Shown one piece after another: positions 1 through 12,253 of a DNA stretch of 64,000 nt. This stretch comes from Gonium pectorale (taxonomy: Eukaryota; Chlorophyta; Chlorophyceae; Chlamydomonadales; Volvocaceae): assembly GCA_001584585.1 (NCBI GenBank), contig LSYV01000007.1:1471521-1535520 (forward strand), written 5' to 3'. Under the pieces are notes generated by a model that was given only the letters and a program-made list of their open reading frames with translations, ran no database searches and had not been told where the DNA came from. A program made the translations under genes and the position numbers. The first letter of the stretch is position 1, and each line of letters opens with the position of its first letter.

Positions 1-1
1 T

Positions 2-3000
2 TCTGCACAGAGCGGCGGAGAGGCCGGGGCAGCTCATCCTGCAGCTGCTGGAGTCGCAGCTGCGGCGTCTGGTGAGCTGGCGGCATGGGTCTCAGGAGCA
101 GCAGGTACCGCCCCGCACTCGGGCGTGGCGCCCAGCGTGGTTGCAGCAGCTGACAGCAGCTATGCGGGTCTAGGTTCCACACTGCAACTGGCACCCGATG
201 CCGGGCCTCGTAGGGCGTCGCCGTTGCCGCCGCTGCTGGTGCCGGTGGGTGACCTTCGGGCGCCAAGAGTGCCGCTCGGCGCCGCGCTGGAGCTGCGGCG
301 ATGGCAACGCCTGCCGCTCAGCCTCCCGCAGCACACGCAGCAACCATCGCACAAGCCATCGCGGCAGGCCCCATTCCAGATCCAAGAAGCCTCTGGGCGG
401 GCGGCTGCAGGGATGAACGACTCGTCTGCCGGCGACCTGGCCGCCTCTGGGAGGACGGCGGCCGGTGCCTTTGGGGCCAGGGCAGCGATCGGGCCGGCAC
501 CACAGCACGGCTGTCCGACCGAAGGCCCGCAGCTGCGGGTGCTGATAGCGGTGGTGTCACGGTGCTGTGACGAGCAGGTAGGTGGCGGTGCCGGGGACTC
601 GGTCAGGTGGACCTCGATCCCTGGCTGGCTTTAACAGTTGACACACACCTTGGGCATCATCAGCTGAGAAGACGGTGGCTCGGCAGCCTCTGCACAACAA
701 CCAAGTGCGGCGGGTCGCCACTTCGGCGCCGTGCGCTGAAGCGGGGTAGAGACGGCAATCATGACCCCTTACCCCAGCCAACCATTTGCAGTTCGTCCAT
801 GGACCCCCCCCGGCTTTGACGGACGTATCACCCTGTAACCTGTAGCCACCGCTTAACGCCTCGCGGCCCTCACGCAGCCCGTACACCTCCCCGCGCCCCC
901 GCCGCAGTCAAGCGGCAAGCGCGCCGCCATCCGCGCCTCCTGGGGTGCCCAGCTGCGCAGCCACCTGGCCGCGTGCGTGGACCTGGTGTTCGTGCTGGCG
1001 CAGCCTGAACCGGCAGAGGCGGAGGAGGCGGAGGCGGTACTCCGACGGGAGGTGGCGGCCGCAGCATCCACAGTGGTGCCCGCACTAGGGGCAGCTGTCG
1101 CGGGGTCCGGCCCACGAATGGGGCATGCAGGCGTCGGCGCTGGCGACCTGGTGTTCGTGCCGGGGCTGGTGAGTGGTGGGTGTAACGCTACCCAAAACTT
1201 ATATCCCGCTACGTCTCCGTCTTCACGTCCGCACCTTGTGGTTCAGGACACGTACCGTAACCTGCCGAACAAGACGCTCCGCATGCTGCAGCTGGCGCTC
1301 AGCAGGTATGGTGACCTGGCTGGTCAGAGGCGATCAGGCACGGAATCTGGCGCGGGAGGGCGCGAGTGCGGGCAATGTTGCAGTAGCACACGTGTGGTGG
1401 GTGGCCGCTGGCCGAGTGCCAGGTTGCGTGGCGGCGTTGCAGCAGGGGCATGGCCGCATATAGCTTTGTGCACACCCAGCGGTAGCCTGGCGCACACAGC
1501 TTGGCTCTTACCGTTGGCCCACATGTGCTACGACGATGCGCCCACCGCCACGCCTGACCGGGATCCTTCGCCGCTATTCGGTCCCCGCAGTCCCCGCCTG
1601 TACACACACATCGTCAAGTGCGACGACGATGTGTATGTACGGCCATACAAGCTTCTGTACGACGTCATACTCGCGCACCGGGCGGGGATGCTGCCCCAGG
1701 TGCCCTCAGCGGCGCCAGGCGGCGCCGCTACCGCAGGCGCGGGGCGACAGGATCTGGCGGCGGCTCCAGCGGCCGGCGGCGCCGCCATTGCGGGGCAGCA
1801 GACGGAGGGGGCAGTGACCGTGCCAACCTACGCGCCAGGGACTGAGCCGGAGGCGGCAGTGGCTGAGACTTTGTTCTGCGGTGGTGTATCGGGCTGGTTC
1901 TCCCACGCGGATGACGGTTTCAAGCCCATCCGCGACCCGGAATCCAAGTAAGCGAGGGAAGGGTGCCTCCGGACGGCTGGCGTTCTGGGCTTGACGGCAA
2001 CCTGCAGCAGCCGGTGTAGCGACCCCATCACGTTCCCTGCCTATGCGAGCGGCAAAGCTGCCAAGCACCATGGCCCAATGCCATAAAAAAATCGCGCCGT
2101 ACCGGTGAACTAACGGCAGAGTGGCCGGTGGGCCCACCCGCCGCCGCCAGGTGGTACCTCTCCCCTGAGGACCTGTCTGACCGGGACGCCCCCGTGGGCG
2201 TGCCGTACCCAGTGGGCTGGATGTACGTCCTCTCACGAGACGCGGCGGAGGCGGCGCTGGGTGGGTATCTTCGCGGGCCAGTCAAAAGTGGGAGCCGTCG
2301 ACGCCGTGGGTGCATCCTGTTTGGCCTTCATGCAAGCAAGGCCGTCCGTTGGTTGCGCCACTGCAACTTGTGGTCCTTTTGACCGAACTGCTCCTTTGAC
2401 GGCGGTGATGTGAATGCCGACGCACTGTAGCGGCGGCGGTGGCGGCGGAGAACCACGCAGCAATCACCGTTCTGGTGCACCGTGTTCTCTTGCCAATTAC
2501 TCTCATTATACAATCCTCGAATCCACAACCGCATTCATACCTCTACTGCTACCCGTCATGGATGCTTTCTCTCTTTGATAAAATGCTTTCAATTGGTCCC
2601 GCCATATGCAATAACAGCCAAGGCCGTGCGGTACAGCCGATTTCCCTCCTCCGCACCGCCCTGGTGGGGACGGCTGCCTTGGGAGGACGTCACCATGGGC
2701 GCGCTGCTGCAGGTGTGGACAGGCCCATGGGTCAGTGCCGTCGTGGCGCTCGACGAGTGGCGCTGAAAGCCTGCACAAACGAGGATGCACAGCGTGCGGA
2801 GACCGGCTTTGGCTGTCCTGTTCTGGTGGGCGCACTTCCTTAACCTACCACGTCCTGCTGCGCTTACCTCGGCACCTGGATGGCCTGAACTGCGCCTCCG
2901 CAGGGTGTTGTGCCGCTCCGTAACCACCCCGGCTTCAAGCACCCCTTCATGCCATGCCTCGCGGATACCGTGGTGAGTCGCCCTCTGGAAAAGACCTGGG

Positions 3001-3589
3001 AGCCGAGCATCACATGTTCCGCCCGCATGCCGACTCTTGAGGTACTTGGCAGCTGCTCGTTGCAACCCCTGTCAATCCTCATACCTATCTGACACCTTGC
3101 AGGCCAAGCACCTGGACAACCTCGCGCCCGAGCTGCAGCGACCCCTGGCTGCGGCCGAAGAGGCTGGGGCATGGGGCCGAGTCGCCGGCGCGCCTGGCCG
3201 GGCCGAGCCGTCGTCGGAAGGTTCCGACAGCGGCGGCAGCGGCGGCAGCAGCGGCGCGGATTGCGCTCTGGGGCTCTTCCAGGTGGGTGCAGCACCGTTG
3301 ACCACTTCAGGGCAGCCGATGGCAGTGGGGGGAGGAGTGAGAGGCAGAGAGGACGGCATCTGGGAGCGATATCATACGGTACTCCTTCGTATCACCACCG
3401 TGCAGCTGGGCACCGAGCGTACAACCACACACGCGTCATAGCGTATCGAATGCTGCTCTTGAACTCGCGTATGGACACTTGGACATCGATACCGTCATCA
3501 TCCTAACCTTCCTGTAGGCTGGCAACTTCACGGACTGGCGGCGGTGGCGCAACGAGCAGCCCGACGTGGTACTGACCGGCAGGATCTGA
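2..3589 (+). CDS. GT31 family glycosyltransferase (beta-1,3-galactosyltransferase-like), 5' partial
   Basis: Exons <2-577, 908-1168, 1247-1305, 1591-1947, 2151-2260, 2618-2712, 2904-2972, 3103-3282, 3518-3589; 593 codons with stop, all phases agree. The GT31 motifs appear in family order: LRVLIAVVSRCCDEQ, KRAAIRASWG, DTYRNLPNKTLRML, VKCDDDVYV (the DxD-type metal/nucleotide-sugar site), YPVGWMYVLSRDA and PWEDVTMG. GT31 enzymes are Golgi type II membrane proteins that transfer Gal or GlcNAc from UDP-sugars. No membrane anchor is seen here; the frame is open to the window edge, so the start and anchor probably lie upstream (first in-frame ATG in the window is at 413). The acceptor of exon 2 could instead be at 878, also in phase, adding ten residues. 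The Ser/Gly-rich stretch in exon 8 is a variable tail. Donor and acceptor sugars are not predictable from the sequence. Confidence 0.85.
733..853 (+). repeat. Dispersed intronic repeat R1, copy 1
   Basis: Lies in intron 1 of the GT31 gene. It shares most bases with 21386-21490: the block begins GCGCTGAAGCGGGGTAG, continues through GACGGCAATCATGACCC and a CCCCCGGCTTT block, and ends in CTGTAACCTG. It carries a sense-strand TGTAA at 834-838. A short piece of the same 3' end recurs near 45100-45131. Confidence 0.7.
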
Positions 3590-3947
3590 CACGACCAGAC
3601 GACGACTCCCAACTCCTGCGGGGTGCGAGTGAATCGGGGCAGTGCCGAAAGAGACACAGGATGAAGAAGACGGCGAGCAGCGGTGGGCGGCGTATGGTTG
3701 CGCGGCGCGGTTGCCGGGTTGCCGCACGTGTGTGCTAGAGACGGTGCAGCAATTATGCCCAGTAGGCAGGCGTGCAGGCAGCAGGAAGCAGGCCACGGGG
3801 TGTCGAGGGACAAGCCGCGGTGACAGTGGTAGTGGCAACAACAACAGAAAGCTGCGAAGAAAGAGGGCAACACTAGCATGTGCGAAGTGAACTTGGATGG
3901 AGACGTGAGCGCCGGGGTGGGCTGACAGTGTTGGGTTGCTGATCAAG

Positions 3948-3952
3948 TGTAA
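3948..3952 (+). terminator. Putative poly(A) signal TGTAA of the GT31 gene
   Basis: TGTAA is the usual volvocine poly(A) signal. This copy lies about 360 nt after the stop codon. Another TGTAA occurs near 4470 in AT-rich DNA and could be an alternative end. Confidence 0.5.
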
Positions 3953-4916
3953 GGGGGTTTAAGCACGCACTGTGGTAGTCGAAGGGCGATCCTTTGGTCC
4001 CAGGCATGTGTTTGGGTTTCTTTTTTCGGTGAAAAGATTACAGGCGGAGAGGCGAGTAAGGGCGCAGACATCGGGAGGGATTATGGCCGAGGTCAAGAGG
4101 ATGACGTGACACGGGAGTCGCAGCACGTGCCGTACCCGCAGTGCAGGTGAACCGGACTGGCAAAACGTCCAGGGAAGGTGATGGGCATTGTCATTCATTC
4201 CTGGTGATGGGGCTCTGTGGTGCACGGCGTTTGTGAGGTTGCCTGTCACGAGCCCTCTGCTTGCGTGAAGCGCTGGGCTGATGCATGGCGACTACTGCAT
4301 GTTGCTGCCTTGCTGCTGCCCGTACATGGCTTCATTCATTTCCTGGATACTTGCCATGAGTTCTGTCTGAAAAGTCAGATTGTGTTCTACATGGCCTGAC
4401 CCCAGTACAGATGAGGGCAGATGCCAATATAAATTTTGTTCGTGTTTTCATGTCGTTGTATGTAGTTTATTGTAACTTTCACAAAGATAGATTGTTCGGC
4501 GTTGGCGTTTGTTGTTTCATTTGCCATGGGTGGCAGTGCAATGCCGGGTGGCCTCACAGCTTTGGAGCGTGGGCAACGGGGTGGACCCATGGGTCTCTGA
4601 AGGGCCGTTGCAGCTGCTGTCTTGTGCTGATTATCTTCTAGGAAATATAAGGTGTGCGTCGACGCTTTGCGCAGCGGGCTAACGCGCATGTCCTTGCCAC
4701 CTCGCCGGTGCATGCGTCTCCGACCGCATCACCCTACGCAGCCCAGGCGTTGGAATGCCTGAGGACCAGTCTTGAGGGAAGGGTTGCAAGGAGGGAGGGA
4801 GGCGAGGCGAGGAAAGGGCGAAGACAACAGACCGGCCGTCCCGATGAAGAAAAAAAGAGAACCAAAAACGGGAAGGGACGAGCCTCTACGACGATACACA
4901 CCTCGAGGGTGGTGAT

Positions 4917-4936
4917 NNNNNNNNNNNNNNNNNNNN
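4917..4936. other. Assembly gap (20 N)
   Basis: A run of exactly 20 N, probably a placeholder of unknown true size. Confidence 0.95.
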
Positions 4937-5842
4937 CGAAGCCACTGCCCTAACCTCGACTCACCACGGCAGCGAACCAAACAGCACGCAGCGCACGCAC
5001 CGTACGCACCGCGAGGATACAGCCCACAGACGATGATGACTACGATAGATAAGCAAGGAGAAGAGAGGCAGGGTGTTTCAAGTGCAGTCGATCCCATTCT
5101 TACGAGTAGTAGCCGTGAAGGTACAGGATGGAAACAGGTCAGCGACAGTCCAACACCACAGCGCGGCTCCCTACTTCATGATCCCTCTGCAGTTTGTCAT
5201 TGTCTGGGCGGCCTGGCACAGAGCCGCTCTTGGGCGCCACCTCAGTCCAAGAGCTGTGCAACGTGCAATTCCGCCGACTCCCCGGCCCTCCGCCACTGCC
5301 ATGGGTAATGGACTACCGGTAACCAGTGGCTGCTACCACTACGTGAATACCTACATGAGATCTTTCACCCTCGCTGTGGTTCGGCGCCCCGTGTGAACGG
5401 TGTGATACTCATTCGATTGATTACCGGCACCGTTCGCCTCAGCCGTTCGCCACTCCTCGCCTCTCAAGCTCCCGCAACCTGCTCAAGAGAAGAATGCTAC
5501 TCGTCTGCCTGCTGGGGCTCGGCTGCCAGCGCGCCAAAACGGCGCCATCCTCCTTCAAGGGCGGCCTTCGTAGCACTGAAGGGGCCTCCGACCTGACAGC
5601 ATGCGTTAGGACTGAATCCGTAGAATCCGTCGCCAAAGGCCGTTACCGCCCACGCCTGGTTGGTGGCGCCGGAGGAGCAGGTAGCCCGGGTGCCGTTGCT
5701 GGTGCTGCTGTCCTTGCGCACTGTCGCATCTCCCCACTATGCAACGATGCAAAGACGCAAACGCTCTCACAACGCAGACGTTGGGTTTGGGGGCGGGCAA
5801 CCAACTGGGGTTGAGGGCGGACAGCCAACTGCCAAAGGTCCT

Positions 5843-5847
5843 TTACA
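5843..5847 (-). terminator. Putative poly(A) signal of the S1-domain gene
   Basis: TTACA on the plus strand is TGTAA on the minus strand. It is the first one downstream of the stop at 6515, giving a 3' UTR of about 670 nt. Confidence 0.4.
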
Positions 5848-6514
5848 ACAACTGCATGACGGCCAATGTTCGAGCAAGCAACTCTGCTAGGACACGAGTT
5901 CTGTTACCGTCCGGCAGTGTATCGTACCGCTTGCCATGGGTAGGCTCACACGAATGCGCACGGTGGTGAAGCGCCTGATTGCACCTGCACATGGTCCGTC
6001 TGGGCGTCCCGTCTTGTACCGAGGGCCTCTAAACACCTCACGCGAAGGGGTCTCTAAACACAGCAATTGGCGGCGGCTTACGCAAAGTAGATCCCGGGCA
6101 CGAAGCGCTTGCAACAGGAGCTCCGATCAGCCTAGCACATTCATACGGCCCTCCTGGACTTTGAATGGGTATCCACCCCATAAGAACTCGTGCACATCAC
6201 AACTGGCAGCGGTTGGGCCTCGGTCGACACTCACGACGTGGCGTTGGCTCGGCAGGGCGGTCCACGCAGCTGTCCGCTACCCTGCCCGAGCAAGGCACAA
6301 ACGAGCCGCTGCTTCAGACTGCTCCAGGAGTTCCCCGGCGGCGCACAGCCAGCCCCAGCCGTGCGGCCGCCCCGCATACGATGTTGCCGCACCACCGCAT
6401 CCATCACGGACGCACCGCGGCAAGTAGTTTGCTCCTGCACGGCCCACCTCTCCCTTCCGGGCCTCGCCGCCCTCACCCTGGCGTGCCCATCGCCACCCTC
6501 CTGCCCGCCCAAGC

Positions 6515-9500
6515 CTAGCGCCCCAGCAGCGAGCTTGCCGCGTCCTCCACCTCTCCCGCGCGGTCCTGCAGCCAGGCCTTCTGCGCCTCGTCGTCCATCG
6601 GGTCGTCAATGTAGTCGTCGATGGGCTCGCTGTTCTCATTGCGCCAGGGCATCTGGCCAGTGCCGTAACCCTGGGAAAGGCACAAAGAGGGATGGAGCGA
6701 CAGATCACGGTTAATACCAAGCGGCGGAAAAGGTCCGAGGAAACGGCGTGGACCAAGGCAGCAGCAGGGACGTGGGTTACCCGATACGCAGTCGCCAGGA
6801 GCACCGCTGCTGCGACATATTTCTTGTGTCACACGGAGCGCCCCAGCTTCACGACTACATCCCCCCCACTGGTGATCCCTAATGTGTGGGGCTCTCCGGC
6901 TCGGCCGTGTTGCGGGGTACCGTTTGTCGGTCCGCGCACGACCAGCATCCTTGCCACCTAGTACCCCGTTGCCCATGTCGGTCGTACCCCATGGCATACG
7001 GCTCGCCTGCCTTCCCTTACTGCCGGCCCGTCTCTGTCCCTTCTACGCAGCACTTCGGTAGCGGGTGTCCAGTGTGCCGCGCCCCTGCTCTACCCCTGCT
7101 TTGCTTTACCCGCCCAGCATGTTTAGCCGCCATCCATCGCTACCTTCTTGCGCAGCTCGCGCCGTCCGCCCGCCCGCCCCGTAGGTCAGTACGAGGTGGT
7201 AATTTGGGTCAGTGCCGTTGGGAACGTCCGTCTGGGCAGGCCCGTGCTCGCGGCGCTAGTGCTGTGCCAGTCTGTCCGCGTTTTAGGTTGGATGGGTGGG
7301 AGTGGGCTTTCCTTCGCCTCCCCTTCACGTTATCAGCACCGACAAATTTACACTGCAGCGCTGCGGCTTGCAGTTTCGCAGGCCGTCTACAACTACGCCA
7401 AGACCGCCACCACTTCTCCTATGGAGTAGGCGATTCGGTATCCGCGACGCAACCCGTTTCCCTTCTTCATTACCCCCCCCCCACCACACACACGCTGACA
7501 CGCACTCCCTTTTCAGCAAATGCACTCTTTCTCGGGCCCGCGGGGTCCCTGCCCCGACGCCAGGCCCGGCCCCGACCCACATCGATGATCTGCTCCGCCA
7601 CGATTTGTTCGTCCATGGGTATGAAGTAGGTGGGCGTATCCAGCGTGCGCCCAGCCACCTCAGCCACGTCCTCGGGTGTCCAGCCGTTGGCCTCCGCCCA
7701 CGAGTGGTCTACGGGCGATTCGTAGTCGTCGGGGTGCACCCTGGGGCGGCGGATTGCAGCGGTGGGCCACGTCAGGCGGAGAACAGAGTAGGGAGATGGC
7801 ATTCTCATTAAGAAAGCCCTGAGCGGCGGAGCAGCAACGCGAGGAGGCCCAGGAGAGGCAACGAGGTATAAAAGGTTGTGTTGGCTGGCCGGTTGGCGGT
7901 TTGAGGTCAGAGCAGTGGAGGGCGTCCCACTGGAGAGGCCTGAGGCGCATGCCACCCCGAACTGCCGAAGGCAAAGTAACAGGAAGATCTCAGCGTCTCC
8001 TCGAAACACCACCGCCATTTGCAGATAAGGCAACTTAGGATGGATTTAGGTGAGCCTGCTATGGACGGATGTGGGCTGGGGCGGCTCACAAGGGCTGTGC
8101 GAGGAAAGAGTCACATCGGGGGGATGAGAAGCAGGAGAGAGCAACATGACAGTGATGCCCGTTCTGTCGTGCGAGCGGTTACCAGGACCTCACGGCATCC
8201 CATGCAGTATTTCCACCCGGCACGCTTTATGCTCCCTGAACAACCATTCGAAGGCCAAGTGCACCGCTGGAGGTGTAGAGGGGGACCACTTCGGACATTG
8301 CATGCCTTGCCAACACCTCGGCTACCCATTGCCCCTTTTGCCTATGCCGCTTGGTCTTGCCCTTTCCCTACGTCTCTTCTTCCCCATCCTCCCCCATCCC
8401 CAAACCTGCTCACATGAGGTCCTGCAGGCCCTTCACCGTGAACTTGCACTGCACTGGCCACCGGTACAGGCCCGGCAAGCGAAGCTATTAATAGAGTGGG
8501 AGGGGGAGGGTGCGGACGTTGGACCGCGGGTCAGCATCACGGAGGGCATGAGGGCATGAAATGCCTCGGCGCGCAGCGAATGCCAGGAAACGGGGAAGGT
8601 AGGCCCAACGGGCATCCCAGACTCTTCCTTGCGTCTCGTTCAACGCGTTCTTCTTCCCACCAAGCACTGTCTGTGAATGATCGTGAGCACGTTCTGTGCT
8701 CTCGCACACAGGCCACCATACGTCACCATGCACGTACTTCCATCTTGGTTCGTACCTTATGTATCTCCACCATGACCACCTCCCCCACGTCGATGTGGTC
8801 GACTGCCAGCTCCCACATCTCCTCCGTGCAGGGGATCAGGCTGCGGGCGGGGCGTGGCCAGAGGTAATCGTAAGGCAACAGGATGAAGCAAGTTTGCAAA
8901 CGGCAGCCGAACTGGCGGCGTGGCCTAGCAATATAAGGTGGAGTCTGCAGGGCGGCCGCGGGTGCATGTGGCACGGAATCCTGGTATCACTGCCATAACA
9001 CCCTCCCGTCAGTCAACGGAACAAACGGATTGGCGCAAAGCTCTTCCCTACATTGCCTGCCTCGCCGCCCCATACACGCTTAATCGCCCGCACCCCACCT
9101 CTGGCCCACTCAGCCGCCCATCACGCGCCGCACCCCTGGCCCCCTCCCGCTGGTTCATCGCCTGTCCACACCACCGTTTCCCGGACTGCGTCCGGCCCCA
9201 CGCCTCCTTCCAGGCCTCACCCGTCACACTCTGCTCCAATGTCGACCTGCACTCCATGGTACAGCCACACATCCGTCACCACGCCCAGGTACACGCGGCC
9301 CTCATCCAGCTCCGTAAAAGCGATCTGGGTTTATGGAGGAGGGTTCAGGCATCAAGGCGTGGGACAGTGGAGTTCTTGCCAACGGGAATTGAGCAGTACC
9401 GAGTGGGCGGTATTGTGAATAATCTTGACGAACATCCGCTGCCCTGACGCCTGTTAAGAGGCCGCGCGACTGCCCCGCCCCGCCCTCACCCGCTCCTCGC

Positions 9501-10492
9501 CGCCGTTGCCCTCCGCGGGGTCGTGCCAGGGCTGCGGAAACATGGGCTCGTCCTCGGGCATGAAGTACACCCGCTTAGGTTTGCTGTTCCAGTTGCCTGA
9601 GGGGATGGGAGGAAAGGGGTTAGCACCTCGTTGAGCCCTCGCCTGCGTTCCCCTTCCTGACGATGTTAACGCTTGTCGCGCAACGTGCGGCCAAGCAACA
9701 TGCCCATGAAGGCAGGCGCGGTCTCAAGCACAATCCCGAGCCATCCCACCGCCGCCAACAACGCCACACCGCGCCGCCCCACCCTCGGGGTTGGAGAACC
9801 AGTACTCGGTGTCACGGAGGTCGATCTTGTCGTCGTTCACGGCATCCAGGAAGGAGCGCTGCACACGCTTCTCCAAGGGGCCCTTGTCCGGTTCAAAGAC
9901 CTGTGGGGCACAGCCACAGCCACCAGAGGGCGCGATGGTTGCGCACGTGCCAAACCGATAGCCAAGCGGGGGTTTCGGCGCGGGCAACCAACTCTTGGAC
10001 TGTTCGCCCTGGTGGGCCTCCGGCCTACGTGGGTGCTTAAGGCCTTGCACCCAAGCCAAAGCACGCTGCACACGCGCGGGTCGCTGCAGAGGGGCCTGCT
10101 GCGCATGTTCGCCAGCTCTCCCCCTCACAAGCCTGCCACTGCCACGACCTCACCTGGTAGTCGGGCAAGTCCATGTATGCGTCCTCGCCATTGTCGTCCA
10201 TGTTCATTTCCTTTGCCTCCTTGGACTGAAATAGCTCCTTCGCCGTGCTAGTGATGCGGCAGGGTGGCAGAATCTGCCGGCGTGTAGGGCCTGCACTTGA
10301 GCAATGGGGCCGGGTGTAGGGTTTGTGTCGATGCCATCGGCACAATAGTCCATTGTCGCCCATCGCCAGCTGACCTGCCATCCGAACTCTCTTCCACGTA
10401 GGGCATGGCAGACACGGCGCCAGAACGCGCCCAGAGCCAGAGGCTGGGCTTGTGGCACCGACCGGCGGCTGCCTCCCAAGTAGCCGCTGCAT
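6515..10492 (-). CDS. S1 RNA-binding domain protein, likely plastid (pTAC10/PAP3-like)
   Basis: Exons in transcript order: 10492-10375, 10290-10154, 9900-9783, 9596-9490, 9324-9221, 8840-8756, 8484-8414, 7740-7581, 6670-6515; 351 aa, all phases agree. Residues ~165-245 form an OB-fold S1 domain (GRVYLGVVTDVWLYHGVQVD, DGLIPCTEEMWE, LYRWPVQCKF). A conserved block before it contains DTEYWFSNPEG and RVYFMPEDEPMF. A block after it contains YFIPMDEQIVAEQII. The tail is acidic. The N-terminus is rich in Arg, Ser and Pro with few acids, compatible with a chloroplast transit peptide. pTAC10/PAP3 is an S1-domain subunit associated with plastid-encoded RNA polymerase; the land-plant protein is much longer. 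The pTAC10 assignment is from memory of the family and is moderate; the S1 domain itself is clear. The first intron (10291-10374) is the least certain. Confidence 0.6.
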
Positions 10493-12253
10493 GGTTGCGA
10501 TTGCCTATTAAGTAGCTAAAAGACTTTATCGCGCCATAATATATGTAGATGTCGGCAAAGTTTGAGAGTGACGATTTCTGTCACCGAAGCTCGAATGAAA
10601 CCTTGACAAACGCCTTAAGTTAACTGTATGGAAATTGCCACAAGAAGACGCGGAGGACGTCCCCAAGATAACTGACGGTGTCAGTGCCTCAGCGCCTCTG
10701 CTGGATGCACGAAATTGTATTTGCAGCTTTATCTTTGATAATCGTTCAGCGGTCCATGTCGTACAAACCCGCGTGTCGCCCTCCATCCCCTCCCATTCGC
10801 TATTCCAAAACCCCTCCCTCGACTCCCTGCCTGAAGCTACGGATGTATATTCGTTTCTGATAACTTTATATTGTTTTTACCGAAAGCTGACTTTCTGTGT
10901 TGTCCTATGCTGACGCAAACGGCAACAAAAGCAGTGCGCATGACGATTAGTTCAGCCACACCAAGACACGAGGAACCAAATGTCACGAAGATCTACTCAT
11001 GCGATTAAGGGCCAGCAGGTGGTGTAGGTGGGCGCGCAGGCACCAAACAAGAACGCCCCGCACCGAGGCCCCGCCAGACAGTAGGCGAGGCCGCCCCTCG
11101 CACGAAAGCAATGATATTGCAGGTTTCAGTTTGCATTGCCTCACGCGGAGGATTTAACTCTCGGGAGGACTTAACTCTGAGAGCCGCCGTACTGCCCCTG
11201 TTTGGCGCTGCTGCGCGCGCATGAGTGCTCCGAAGAGAAAGCTGGCGTAGGATGGGGCTCCCTCTTTCTATGCAGGTTTCTCTTTTTTCACGGATGTCGC
11301 TGGGAGAAGCTGCAGCTACGCCAGCATTCGCTGTGGGTCTGCAGGTGGCGCAGAGCCACGGCACCTCCGCCTAGCAGAGCTCTCATAGCCCTGACATCAA
11401 CCTACGCGGGTGATGGATTCACGGGGCCGTTGAGATGCAGGTGGCATGTGGCAGGTGGGATGCATGTCCTGCGATACAAAAAAGGTGACAGTGGTACAGT
11501 GGGCGCCTGCGTGAACGGCAACCCGTGAGTGGCATCCCTAGCGTCGGGGCGGGTACGTCGAGGATGTATGCCGTGGCAGCTACTTCCTAGACACTTCCCC
11601 ATCAGCCCATGAGCACCGCATTGTTTCTCCGCACCCATCCCTTCAAGCTCCGCCGCACCAGGTCTGGAAGGACGGACGCCGCAGTGAGGACATATTGCTT
11701 TGCAAGCGACGTGCACGGTGCGCACGTGTCCCGACGACGACACACAATCATTATTTTTATCACTGTTCCCATGTGAAGGAGATGCAAGCACGAAGCTCCC
11801 CCAAGCAAATGCGCGCCCGGCACTGAGCGCCCGCCAGACCATCCTCCATGTGTGAGGCCGCGTCCCAAGCAAGTAACATAATAGAATTAATGTCACTTAT
11901 TATCTGTGAATGGGGCAGCTGCCCGCCGGTAGCTGCCGTCTGAGGCGGCCCCAGCTACAGGCACCTCCCAGTCCAAATGTCCGACCGGGGCAACTTAGGC
12001 TCCCAGAAAGAGCTACCACCAAGCGTGTTGCTGCAAAAGGGAAGGGGCTGACTGTACGTGACTACCACGACGCTGACGCGGCAAGCGAGCCGCGTACTGC
12101 ACTTGAAGGCGTCATAGGGCCGCCACTCCCACCCGACTCACCATTCTATCCCTGGCACCCATACAAAGAGCCTACAAACGCTGCCGCTGAGCGTCAGACC
12201 CGCGTCAAAGTGTTCAAAGACTCGACAACTTCGCCCGTTTCTGAGTGCCAAGC
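10493..12253. other. Divergent intergenic region between the S1-domain gene and the kinase
   Basis: About 1.76 kb shared by two divergent genes. 10505-10900 is AT-rich and includes a TATA-like ATAATATATG near 10538. An R3 repeat core lies at 11256-11289. An open frame at 11910-12428 overlaps the kinase start in another frame; it may be 5' UTR. No other gene is supported. Confidence 0.45.
11256..11289 (-). repeat. Dispersed repeat core R3, copy A
   Basis: On the minus strand this 34-nt core begins GAAAAAAGAGAAACCTGCAT. It matches 31 of 34 positions of the core at 19407-19440 and most of that at 44729-44762. Confidence 0.6.

Larger units (their letters stand above)
3953..6514. other. Intergenic region, no supported gene
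   Basis: Convergent 3' flanks of the GT31 gene (+) and the S1-domain gene (-). It contains an AT-rich stretch (about 4380-4500), a purine-rich tract (about 4780-4880) and a 20-N gap. Short ORFs here lack codon bias and recognisable domains. Confidence 0.5.

Noticed and set aside
5494..5814. 106-codon ORF with a hydrophobic start (MLLVCLLGLG)
   Set aside because: Looks like a signal peptide by chance; the rest lacks bias, and it lies in the 3' flank of the S1-domain gene.
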